From NCBI GenBank assembly GCA_030704615.1, contig CM060731.1, forward strand, positions 59,686,756 to 59,750,755: a DNA stretch of 64,000 nucleotides, in the 5' to 3' direction. The DNA is from Takakia lepidozioides. Taxonomy: Eukaryota; Streptophyta; Takakiopsida; Takakiales; Takakiaceae. Made by a program: the position numbers and the translations under genes. The stretch's first letter is position 1. Each line of letters opens with the position of its first letter. Positions 37,049-47,879 of the stretch are shown here, in pieces. The notes below the pieces were generated by a model, which did not search any database, was not told the DNA's origin, and was given only the letters and a program-made list of their open reading frames with translations.

Positions 37049-39215
37049 CTACTCCGCCTCCACCCCGTCATTGCCTTTCTCATCTCCAGTGGACTGCTCG
37101 TTGGCCAGGCTTTCGAAAATCCCATCTTCACCTTGCGGAACCGACCATCTCACCTCTGTTGGCTCGTCGTCCTCCCTGTCTGCATCGCTCTCATCCGCTG
37201 AATCACATATGAACTTTCGCACCCGTCTACCTGTCTCAGCTGTTGCCAACTCTTTCCTTATCCTTCTGTCCTCCCTAGCCCTCTCCAAAATCTGCTCTAC
37301 TTTACTGGGATTCTCACATCGTCTAATCGCTGTATTTGCGAGTTTAGCTGCATAACTAGGAAGGGAGTAGTCCTTCACCGAGCTCGTCATGAAGTCGGCC
37401 CTCGCAAAGAACGGGACATTCTTCCTGGCAGGAAGTGTAGGCCCCACATGTTTCGACCCGGATCCTGGAATCCTGCACATAACAATCACCAACGAGACCA
37501 ATAAGAACCATAGTCCGCAAATGCGTTTGACAAAAAATCACCCAGAAGGCTTTGCAAACTTACAATGTTTGCACTCACTCGTATTTTGGGTTCTCCTCGG
37601 CATCAATGTCCACTGTCTCTTCCTCCGACTCCGACGAATACGAGGAGTCTTTGGCTTCGATGGGAGCCTTCACATTCCGTTGTAGCCCTTCCAGATAGGA
37701 TCCCCAGACGGATGTGTCCTCCTCGTAGGCAAAGAGGTGCCGGTCGGAAAATCGCCCAGCCCACATTGAGGCACCTGTACAATGCCATCCACACATTATG
37801 ACATGGCCCTTCAGATGTTGCGAATTAAAGCATAACGAGAATTTGCAGAACAGCATACAACAAGATTCTGCATACCTGTCCCACAGATGAGGTCGAGCAT
37901 TGTGCCCTCCACGTCAGTGCATGTCTCCATAATTGTCTGAATGAAGGCAGGGCTCCGAGTCCGTGAATACCGCAGGGGTTCAGTTGAAGTGAGGCTATGA
38001 GGGAGAAGTTCCGTGGGAACGTTGTTGAACAGGACGTCGTAATCGATGGGGTCGCAGTTCGGGTCAACCAACAATCCCTCCTTCCGGAAAGCAAAGGTGG
38101 AGTTCTCCTTCACAAAGCAGTATGCATCGAATTGCTTTGTCTGCATACACAGTGGGGAACGATTAGAAATCGAATGCGGCACCGCATTTCAAAACTCCAA
38201 AGAAAATGAAAGGACGAGTGCCAATGTCGTAATTACCTTCTTCCCTTCCGACTGAAGGCCCAATGTGTTGATGCACGTCCACTTCTTCTTCAGAATTGGG
38301 ACGGCGCTCTTGCGGGTCCACTTCGCAATTCCTGTCTGCGTGTTTTTGCCTCTGCTCGCCAGGACAACCACACAGCCTCTGCCGTCCAACACCATGCGGG
38401 CGAGCCCGAATCCTTTCTTCCAAAAGTCCTCGGAGTACCTGTTCCAAGATGGCAAAGCTTGCAGTCCTTCCACAGGCTCTCCGTCCGGAATATCCAAGAT
38501 GATCATATCGCAAGACCACTCGGTGACATTTCCGCCCCTCCTGCAATCCTTGTCTGCACACACCCTCTCAAAGAACGAGACCATCTTCAGAAACCCAGGG
38601 GTGTCGGAAGGCTCTTCGGCAGCCGCCTTCTTCAATGTTGTGCCCTTCAGACCCTCCATGGTCTTCATCTATGCCAACTTCGCTGCCCGTCCATCCAAAG
38701 CCGCCAAGAAACTCTCATTCACACACTGGACTACTGTATCGGGATCCACTTTCGGCCTCTTCATTTCCACCGGCTCGAAAAGGTGCCCCCCGGGGGGTTG
38801 AAGAGTGCCTTCTTTGCCGAGCCAGTTCTCGTCCCTCTCGTGACAACGGTGGGCACATGGGATTTTGGCTGCGTCTCGGGGGGTGGGCTGGTTGCAAAGT
38901 CTCCATCGGAGTCCTTTTCCTCATCCTCTACCTGCACTATCTGTTTCTGCTTCTTCATTTTCTTGGGTGTCACAACAGCTGCTCTTTGCTGGCGAGTCCG
39001 CTTCTTGGACCTCTTCTGTTGAGCCTGCATAGCTGCATCCACCGTCTTCTGTGCCATCTCAGCTGCCTTTCTGGATTGTTCCAGAGTAGCAGCTTCCTTT
39101 GCCGACTTTGGCCGAGCAGGGACACGTCTTTCCTTTCTCTTCTCTTCTGCTTTCGCGTGCAGATCTTTCTCAGACTCGTCAACAATTCCGCCAGACATGT
39201 CCAGGTACCACGGGC
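37049..39215 (-). pseudogene. ParB-methyltransferase family gene, copy A (3' two-thirds; unoccupied site)
   Basis: On the minus strand this gives, in order: CPWYLDMSGG; a Lys/Glu/Ala-rich coiled-coil-like stretch (AKAEEKRKERR...); the motif IV-like DMIILDIPDG with downstream CVVVLASRG; then, after an intron holding one palindrome (38172-38190), VDPNCDPIDYDVLFNN and RSPAFIQTIMETC; and LDLICGTG interrupted by an intron before ASMWAGRFSDRHLFAYEED. This order (DPPY-like, then FxGxG-like) is that of beta-type N4/N6 DNA methyltransferases. The ParB-like 5' part is missing, cut off by the PPR array. A TAG replaces Tyr before MKTMEG (about 38668). The 37,040-37,055 segment is the uninterrupted version of the site where the 11-kb element sits in copy B. 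Confidence 0.75.
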
Positions 39216-39229
39216 ATCCATCCAACCTC

Positions 39230-40860
39230 TTCCCTTTTCCAGATCTGCCAATCTTGCCCTTGATGGTCCCACATTTGGCATACATGTCCATGAGGCCATT
39301 GTCCAGAATCACATCAGGTACAATTCTAGCTTTGACAATGAAACCATGGACCTCTTCCCTTTCCCAGGGCTGCCAAGCTTGCCCTTGATGCTCCCACATT
39401 TGGCATACATGTCCACGAGGCCATTGTCCAGAATCACATCAGGTACAATTCCAACTTTGGCAATGAAACCATGGACCTGATCTTCCCTTTTCCAGAGCTG
39501 CCAGGCTTGCCCTTGATGCTCCCACATTTGGCATACATGTCCACGAGGCCATTGTCCAGAATCACAATCAGGTACAAATTCCAGCTTTGACAATTTTCCA
39601 GAGCTGCCAGGCTTGCCCTTCATGCTCCCACATTTGGCATATATGTCCACGAGGGCATTGTGCATAATCACGTCAGGTACAATTCCAGCTTTGACAATGA
39701 AACCACGGATCTCTTCCCTTATCCAGAGCTGCCAGGCTTGCACTTGATGCTCCCACATTTGGCATACATGTCCACGAGGGCATTGTCCAGAAGCACATCA
39801 GGTATTATTCCAGATTTGACAATGAAACCATGGACCTGATCTTCCATTTTCCAGATCTGCCAATCTTGCCCTTGATGCTCCCACATTTGGCATACATGTC
39901 CACGAGGGCATTATCCAGAATCACATCAAGTACAATTTCAGCTTTGACAATGAAACCATGGACCTCTTCCCTTTTCCAGAGCTGCCAGGCTTGCCCTTGA
40001 TGCTCCCAAATTTGGCATACGTGTCCACTAGGGCGTTGTCCAGAATCACATCAGGTACAATTCCAGCTTTGACAATGAAACCATGGACCTGATCTTCCCT
40101 TTTCCAGAGCTGCCAGGCTTGCCCTTGATGCTCCCACATTTGGCATACCTGTCCACGAGGCCATTGTCCAGAATCACATCAGGTACAATTCCAGCTTTGA
40201 CAATGAAACCATGGACCTGATCTTCCCTTTCCCAGAGCTGCTAGGCTTGCCCTTGATGCTCCCACATTTGGCATACATGTCCACGAGGGCATTGTCCAGA
40301 ATCACATCAGGTACAATTCCAATTTTGACAATGAAACCATGGACCTGATCTTCCCTTTTCTAAAGCTGCGAGGCTTGCCCTTGATGCTCCACATTTGGCA
40401 TACATGTCCACGAGGCCATTGTCCAGAATCACAATCAGGTACAATTCCAGCTTTGACAATTTTCCAGAGCTGCCAGGCTTGCCCTTCATGCTCCCACATT
40501 TGGCATACATGTCCACGAGGGCATTGTTCAGAATCACATCAGGTACAATTCCAGCTTTGACAATGAAACCATGGACCTCTTCCCTTTTCCAGAGCTGCCA
40601 GGCTTGCCCTTGATGCTCCCACATTTGGCATACATGTCCACGAGGCCATTGTCCAGAATCACATCAGGTACAATTCTAGCTTTGACAATGAAACCATGGA
40701 CCTCTTCCCTTTCCCAGAGCTGCCAAGCTTGCCCTTGATGCTCCCACATTTGGCATACATGTCCACGAGGCCATTGTCCAGAATCACATCAGGTACAATT
40801 CCAACTTTGACAATGAAACCATGGACCTCTTCCCTTTCCCAGAGCTGCCAGGCTTGCACA
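39230..40860 (-). repeat. PPR-derived 125-bp tandem array (left arm)
   Basis: About 13 tandem units of 125-131 bp. Each encodes a piece of one PPR motif, [20 protein letters not shown] then [10 protein letters not shown]. Unit length is not a multiple of three, so each junction shifts frame and no long protein results. Some units carry an extra ATCAG-like insertion. The array is an inverted copy of that at 62.69-64.0 kb. Confidence 0.9.
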
Positions 40861-41380
40861 CGCACTGCAAACTCACACAAATGTGTTGTGGTCGGGCTTC
40901 ATCCCTTCACCCATCATTTGGTCATGATAGGTCTCCAAAGGCTCCATCCCGCACCACTGCTGTGCACATCCTGCAATCATCGCGCTCCATGACACCACAT
41001 CTTGTTCAGCCATAGTGTTGAACACTCCCTCCGCATCCTCAATGCTCTCACATATATTTGGCATACATGTCCACAAGGGCATTGTTCAGAATCGCATCTG
41101 TTACAATTCCAGCTTTGGTGATGCAACCATGCACCTCTTTGCCCTTTTGCAGGGCTGCCAGACTTGCACACGCACTGCAAACGCAAAATCTCGTTCAACC
41201 ATAGTGTTGAACACTCCTTTCGCATCCTCAATGCTCCCACATTTGGCATACATGTGTCCACCAGAGCAGTCATGTTCAGGATGACATCTGGTACAATTGC
41301 AAATTTGATGATGTCACGATGGATCTCTTTGCCCTTTTCCAGGGCTGCCAGGCTCCCACACGCACTGCAACGTTTCATTG
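40861..41380 (-). pseudogene. PPR gene fragment next to the array
   Basis: The minus strand reads FNTMAEQDVVSWSAMIAGCA, DQMMGEGMKPDHNTFV, and two further PPR pieces ([33 protein letters not shown]). Several frame changes. It is joined at about 41,380 directly to the palindrome array, at the point where array I instead continues. Confidence 0.75.
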
Positions 41381-42250
41381 TTTGGACATCAGAAACTGTT
41401 CGGCCGCCGAACAGAAATGCAGTGCCGCATTTCTGTTTCCGACACGACAGTTTTGCCGATTGCCAGCTCCTTCCATGGAGGTAAATGGAAATGTGGTGCC
41501 GCATTTACATTTTGGAGATGGACATTTTTCCAACTGCAGACCCATCCACGGAAATGCGGCTCCCCATTCCATGATGCTGGACGGGAATGCGGCACCGCAT
41601 TCCATTGTCCAATAAGAAATTTCGATGACGTACATAGAAATGCAGCGCCGCATTTCCAAAACGGACATCGTTGATTGTCCGATTCCACACCCTTTGACGG
41701 AAATGCGGCACCGCATTCCATCGTCCTATAAAAACTTACATTGTCCTACAAAAACTTTCGATTGCCCAACATGGGAAATGCGGCGCCGCATTTCCAAAAC
41801 AGACATCGTTGTTTGTCCAATTCCAGACCCGTGTGGGCATTCCGTCTTGTTGGACGGAAATGCGGCACCGCATTCCATTGTCCAATACAAAATTTTGATG
41901 ACGGACATGGAAATGCGTGCCGCATTTCCAGAACGGACATCGTTGTTTGTCCAATTCCAGACCCTTCGACGGAAATGCGGCACCGCATTCCATTCTGCTC
42001 TCCGGAAATGCGGTGCCGCATTTCAAGTATGGACATGGACAAGCATTAGCGACTGGACATGCTCGGACAATTCAAGGTCCAATATGGAAATGCGGCGCCG
42101 CATTTCCAATTCGAAGTATGGTAATGCCATGTCAGGAAATGAAATGTTGTACAACATTTCCGTTACGATGACAACGGAGGAAAGGGAGCTGCCAGAAATC
42201 GCTGCATGGAGAAAAATGAAATGCGGTGCCGAATTTTCGAGCTTTAGCGT
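41381..42250. repeat. Palindrome array II (inverted copy of array III)
   Basis: About 14 copies of the AAATGCGGYRCCGCATTT palindrome. The whole stretch is the reverse complement of 61256-62185 with small differences. Centres are near 41424, 41500, 41592, 41650, 41710, 41784, 41869, 41922, 41981, 42014 and 42097. It now lies between PPR fragments and the ParB-like exon of copy B. Confidence 0.95.
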
Positions 42251-42485
42251 GCACATGTTTCCTTTAACTCATGGTATATGGTACATGGTATATTCATATG
42301 GACAGACACATTGTAGAAATGAGATCTCAAATTGTAAACAGTGAGCCAATTACGGCTGTTCTTGAACACGATGAAACACAAGCACACAGAAGTGATGTAC
42401 GATGGGTTGTTTTATTGATCGAACACGGTGTCTCACATTTAGCAACTCCAGACAAATCTAAGCCCTTCCTCCTTCTACATGGGCG

Positions 42486-42690
42486 TCACCAAGTCGACGG
42501 AACTTTGATAGCCCTCAAAACAAGCTCATTACTGATGCGGCACCTCGAGGTAAACTGCAATGCGGTCGATCTGGTGCCCTTGGTGAAGCTGACGACAATG
42601 TCATGCCCATCAATGATACCACCATCATACATTGACAAGGTCACTGTGGGCCTCATGTGCCCGTGCGATTTGTCTTCGCAACTCAGTAGC
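42486..42690 (-). pseudogene. 3' end of pair member 2 gene, truncated
   Basis: The minus strand encodes CEDKSHGHMRPTVTLSMYDG and ends LVLRAIKVPSTW, matching the last 70 codons of the ORF at 60371-61027. It is cut at about 42,687 (caactcag), where the ParB-like gene begins on the other strand. This is one border of the large inverted repeat. Confidence 0.8.
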
Positions 42691-42734
42691 ATTGGCAGAG
42701 TTCTGGGCAGCAGGGTATTCCAGCGGACTCTTCG

Positions 42735-45700
42735 AATCCCACTCTGTCGCATGGTCTCCCTTCCCATCGTGAGGCAGGCACTTCCCGGAGATGTGGATAA
42801 GCTCAAGTTCGCATTTCGAGAAGGGTACCGTCTAGGTTCGCCAGCCTTCTACGTTTCCCTTGAGAATGAGGACGACGAATCTTGTGGACCCACTGCGGAT
42901 GAATTGTCAACATGGGATACCCACTGGCACACTCGCAACGACGAATTCGAGACAACGCTGAAGGGTGATCCAGACTTCGGCCATATGTCGGGTAAAATGT
43001 TCTTTGTGTGGGACAGGAATCACCGACTTCTGGCCTGGTGGAAGTACATCAAGCAGAACCATGCCAAGCACATTGGCTGGCATTACATGGTGGAGTGTGT
43101 CATCCTCAAGGTGAAGGCGGCAGACTCCTCCCTGCTCAAGAATGCCATGGCGGACCTCAACTCGTAAGATACTCATACCCTCCCAAGCACGTTCGAAATG
43201 CGGTGCCGCATTTCGGTTTCCAATCTGTTTTGTTTCCGTGCTTTTGTGGACTGAACTGGAGAGTGTGCCTTGTAGGGTCACTGAAAATGCATAAGTGCAT
43301 ACCCACATGGCACATATGCTGTACAGGGTGAGGAAAACTGGTCTCACTGATACGCACATGTTTGCGGAAATGCTGGAGCCCGAGCTCATTTAGAAAGCCG
43401 TGGCAAAAACTGACCGGACATGATATCGTCTCACTATGGATGGAATGGTGGAGGTGATATACGAAGCAAGTCGTCCTCCCATTTCCCTCTGCTCATCCTT
43501 CCCCAATTTTCAGTAATCTTTCCACATGAATCGAATGTAACGCTTCTGCATGTTTTTTTTGGCAGTCAAACATCATGCTGGAGTTGGCCCATGCCAAACG
43601 CTTCTTCATGGAAAGTGAGGGGCAAGTCAAAACGTTGTAGTCATTGACTGAGCACTTGAAGGAAGCCGGGGTCAAGTCCAGAACGAAATATAAGTCAAAG
43701 CTTGTGAAGCTGGTGGCCATTGCAGATCCGGCACTTGGAAAGGACTTCATCCCCGAGATTGCAAAACACTATTCTCGGGCCATGCAGCCGACCATGTAGT
43801 TGGAGAAACTGCATCACCTCTCAACGGCATGTGTTGAGGCGAAAGAGAAGGTGAGGTTTCGATGCATTGAAGTTCCTTCCTAGCAATAGCCACTCTTCTT
43901 CCTGCTCCTGACATTGGATCGGAAATGGCAGACACGGTGGCTGTCGATCTGGAATGCATCGGAGAGTATAAGGACAATGTGGTCTTTTCCACTCGAAGTT
44001 TCCGACCCTGCAGTGGATGTGTGGCTCAACCGCATGACTTGGTGGTTCCAGGTAATTCAAGGTACTTCCCCAGATTTGCTTTCTGAAATGAATTCCCTGA
44101 ACTGCTACGTGACAATGCACGCGGGAATCGCAGGTAATGACGAATGCGAAGGAGCTAGTCGTAATGCATACAAATTCGTTCGGCTTGTCCATCAAATGGG
44201 ATGGAACACAGACATTGGAAGACTACGTGACATGTTTCAGATGTGCGTACAATGACAACCTCTTCACCAGGGAGCTGCAGACAGCGAGAAGGAGCGTGGA
44301 GTTTACACATCAGGAGGGAACGGGAAAAGCTGCAATGCGAATTGTTTACAGGTGAAGCCCAGCTGTCCTTGTATGCGAAGCCTGGTTATGAGGTTTGTCT
44401 GGGAAATGCGGCACCGCATTTGCATTTTAAGTTTTCGGTTGCACTCTGCGAGTACGTTGGTCTCAACTTTGCTCACGCATGCTGACTGCCCTGCAGGTAT
44501 ATGAAATACGTGCTTCTTCAGACAGGGGCCCTGGCTCAAGAGCCCCCGTTCTTCATGGCTTGGACCGTGGCGGGCCCAAGCTGTGTGTACACACCCCAGA
44601 TGCATAAACAATGGCATGCCGCGCATCTGGTTGGATGCCCGTGGTACCTGGACCTGTCTGGCGGAATTGTTGACGAGTCTAAGAAAGATCTCCACGCGAA
44701 AGCAGAAGTGAAGAGAAAGGAAAGACATGTCCCTGCTCGGCCAAAGTCGGCAAAGGAAGCTGCTGCTCTGGAACAATCCAGAAAGGCAGCTGAGATGGCA
44801 CAGAAGACGGTGGATGCAGCTATGTAGGCTCAACAGAAGGGGTCAAAAAAGCGGACTCGCCAGCAAGCAGCAGCAGTTGTGACACCCAAGAAAACGAAGA
44901 AGCAGAAACAGATAGTGCAGGTAGAGGGTGAGGAAGAGGACTCCAATGGAGACTTTGCAACCAGTCCACCCCCCGAAACGCAGCCAAAATCCCCTGTGCC
45001 CACCGTTGTCACGAGAGGGACGAGAACTGGCTCGGCAAAGAATGCACTTTTCAACCCCCCGGGGGGGCACCCTTTCGAGCCAGTGGAAATGAAGAGGCCG
45101 AAAGTGGATCCCGATACAGTAGTCTAGTGTGTGAATGAGAGTTTCTTGGCAGCTTTGGATGGACGGGCAGCGAAGTTGGCATACATGAAGACCATGGAGG
45201 GTCTGAAGGGCACAGCATTGAAGAAGGCGGCTGCCGAAGAGCCTTCCGACACCCCTGGGTTTCTGAAGATGGTCTCGTTCTTTGAGAGGGTGTGTGCAGA
45301 CAAGGATTGCAGGAGGGGCGGAAATGCCACCGAGTGGTCTTGCGATATGATCATCTTGGATATTCCGGACGGAGAGCCTGTGGAAGGACTGCAAGCTTTG
45401 CCATCTTGGAACAGGTACTCCGAGGACTTTTGGAAGAAAGGATTTGGGCTCGCCCGCATGGTGTTGGACGACAGAGGCTGTGGTTGTCCTGGCGAGCAGA
45501 GACAAAAACACGCAGACAGGAATTGCGAAGTGGACCCGTAAGAGCGCCGTCCCAATTCTGAAGAAGAAGTGGACGTGCATCAACACATTGGGCCTTCGGT
45601 CGGAAGGGAAGAAGGTAATTACGACATTGGCACTCGTCCTTTCATTTTCTTTGGAGTTTTGAAATGCGGTGCCGCATTCGATTTCTAATCGTTCCCCACT

Positions 45701-46804
45701 GTGTATGCAGACGAAGCAGTTCAATGCATACTGCTTTGTGAAGGAGAACTCCACCTTTGCTTTCCGGAAGGAGGGATTGTTGGTTGACCCGAACCGCGAC
45801 CCCATCGATTACGACGTCCTGTTCAACAACGTTCCCATGGAACTTCTCCCTCATAGTCTCACTTCAACTGAACCCCTGCGGTATTCACGGACTCGGAGCC
45901 CTGCCTTCATTCAGACAATTATGGAGACATGCACTGACGTGGAGGGCACAGTGCTCGACCTCATCTGTGGGACAGGTATGCAGAATCTTGTTGTATGCTG
46001 TTCTGCAAATTCTCGTTATGCTTTAATTCGCAACATCTGAAAGGCCATGTCATAATGTGTGGATGGCATTGTAACAGGTGCCTCAATGTGGGCTGGGCAG
46101 TTTTCGGACCCACACCTCTTTGCCTACGAGGAGGACACATCCGTCTGGGGATCCCATCTGGAAGGGCTGTGCAACGGAATGTGAAGGCTCCCATCGAAGC
46201 AAATACTCATTGGATTCGTCGGAGTCGAGAGGAAGAGACAGTGGACATTGATGCCGAGGAGAACCGGAATACGAGTGAGTGCAAACAATGTAAGTTTGCA
46301 AAGCCTTCTGGGTGATTTTTTGTCATACGCATTTCCGGACTGTGGTTCTCATTGGTCTCGTTGGTGATTGTTATGTGCAGGATTCCAGGATCCGGGTCAA
46401 AACATGTAGGGCCTACACTTCTTGACAGGAAGAATGTCCCGTTCTTTGCGAGGGCCGACTTCATGACGAGCCCGGTGAAGGACTACTCCCTTCCTAGTTA
46501 TGCAGCTAAACTCGCAAATACAACGATTAGACGATGTGAGAATCCCAGTAAAGTAGAGCAGATTTTGGAGAGGGCTAGGGAGGACAGAAAGATAAGGAAA
46601 GAGTTGGCAACAGCTGAGACAGGTAGATGGGTGCGAAAGTTCATATGTGATTCAGCGGATGAGAGCGATGCAGACGGGGAGGACGACGAGCCAACGGAGG
46701 TGAGATGGTCGATTCCGCAAGGTGAAGATGGGATTTTCGAAAGTCTGGCCAACGAGCAGTCCGCTGGAGATGAGAAAGGCAATGACGGGGTGGAGGCGGA
46801 GTAG
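42735..46804 (+). pseudogene. ParB-like / DNA methyltransferase-like fusion gene, copy B
   Basis: The first exon (about 42735-43163, donor GTAAGA) reads MVSLPIVRQALPGDVDKLKF and KMFFVWDRNHRLLAWWKYI; the NHRLLAW box resembles the GxHR box of ParB/sulfiredoxin-fold domains. Then come helical segments (SKLVKLVAIADPALGKDFIP; WLSIWNASESIR), YMKYVLLQTG...CPWYLDLSGG (after 44497), a charged coiled-coil, CDMIILDIPDG (exon to 45614), RSPAFIQTIMETC and LDLICGTG (45711-45975), the GASMW exon (from 46078) and a tail exon (46381-46804). Lesions include TAG at 43797 and in VV*CVN (about 45125) and frameshifts near 45480 and 46165. Palindrome copies lie in three introns (43195, 44402, 45660). A ParB-methylase pairing is known in prokaryotic mobile DNA; here the gene has introns. 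Confidence 0.75.
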
Positions 46805-46810
46805 GACAGT
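46803..46810. repeat. Target-site duplication, left
   Basis: AGGACAGT, repeated exactly at 57812-57819 and present once at the matching empty site in copy A (about 37043-37050, minus strand). Confidence 0.95.
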
Positions 46811-46815
46811 CAGGG

Positions 46816-46960
46816 GGTGCTATTCTGTGAGCCCGGAGGCGTGAGCCTGTGAGCCCAGGAAACTGTGAGCCCAGCACAGGCTCACGCCACGTCAGCATAC
46901 ATACAGGGCCTATTTCCGCGGGTGTCACCTATTTCCGCGGGTTGATCAGCCATTTCCCGG
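46816..46960. promoter_or_regulatory. Left subterminal repeats of the 11-kb transposon
   Basis: Five GTGAGC copies in both orientations within 65 bp, then two TATTTCCGCGGG units (about 46912 and 46930). Such clusters are usual binding places for transposases of plant DNA elements; the role here is inferred. Confidence 0.6.
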
Positions 46961-47660
46961 GAATGCAGAGTGGATAGGTTACATCCATTGTATCCATTGC
47001 ATCCATGCAGACGTTATCAACATACCAAGCCCTCAGAAGTTTATGTGGGTACGTCGTGAGGAGGTGCACACTGACATGATCTAAAGCAGAACCCTGCGAA
47101 ATCTTTTCTTACTCACCACCCTTGCGAACATGCTAGGTATGTGCGGGAGCATCATGGATGCTCATTAGATTTGAGAATGCCTCACAGCTCTTTGATGAGG
47201 TGGACTTCACCGTGATGGATTCACCAACCATTCTTCTAGCATGAATGGTTTGGAGACCAACGAGCAACTGATGCGAGAATGCTCTACACGAACCAAAGTC
47301 GTTTGTTTGTATTTGCAATGCACTCAAGTCTGTGAGGTCCAGAGAACACTAAATAGATTGAAGGAACAATCCGGGCAGTCCATGCAACCCCATCTCCAAC
47401 AATAGTTTGTTCCCATTAACGTGCATTCCACGCACACATTGCAAACAGGACAACAAGGACACACAACCATCCTATTTCAAATTTGGCCCCAAATAAAAAT
47501 GAAAAGAAAATCATATCAAGTGTCCAGTCATCAGAATCAGTCTCGACCTCCTGTGCTATGTCTCCACAAAGTTCTGGCCCCAAACACCACATATTTCTAC
47601 CACGGCCGTGGATAGGTGGACTCCGAGTGCCATGAAGGCCATGCTTGGTTGCGAGTGCCT
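46961..47660. other. Stretch without a recognised gene inside the transposon
   Basis: Downstream of the ParB-methyltransferase gene. Minus-strand open frames (47133-47327; 47416-47793) match nothing I know. The second may cover the end of the methyltransferase gene, but similarity to the tails of copies A and B could not be seen. Confidence 0.35.
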
Positions 47661-47879
47661 CCGCTAGGACAGGTAGCACGCAAGACGAGGAGGAATGGAA
47701 AGAAGTCCAAACAGGCTTTTGTGATAGCCCTGGGAGGCAAGTGAAGCCGCGCGACTCCCTGACATGTCGACAAAAAACCCATTCAGAACACAATTATGCA
47801 ATACACAAGTCCAACGAAAGAGGATGTCTGCCATGTGAAACTTTGCCTCAAGAGAGTGATCTCGATATTGAAAACAAAA

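Noticed and set aside
38265-39480. Plus-strand frames of 178-281 codons
   Set aside because: Antisense of copy A; they contain no known motif.
39300-40880. Many ORFs reading [18 protein letters not shown] or [12 protein letters not shown]
   Set aside because: Out-of-frame readings of the 125-bp PPR satellite; each junction shifts frame.
44303-45805. Long minus-strand open frames (up to 320 codons) opposite copy B
   Set aside because: Shadows of the methyltransferase-like coding strand; recognisable motifs are on the plus strand.
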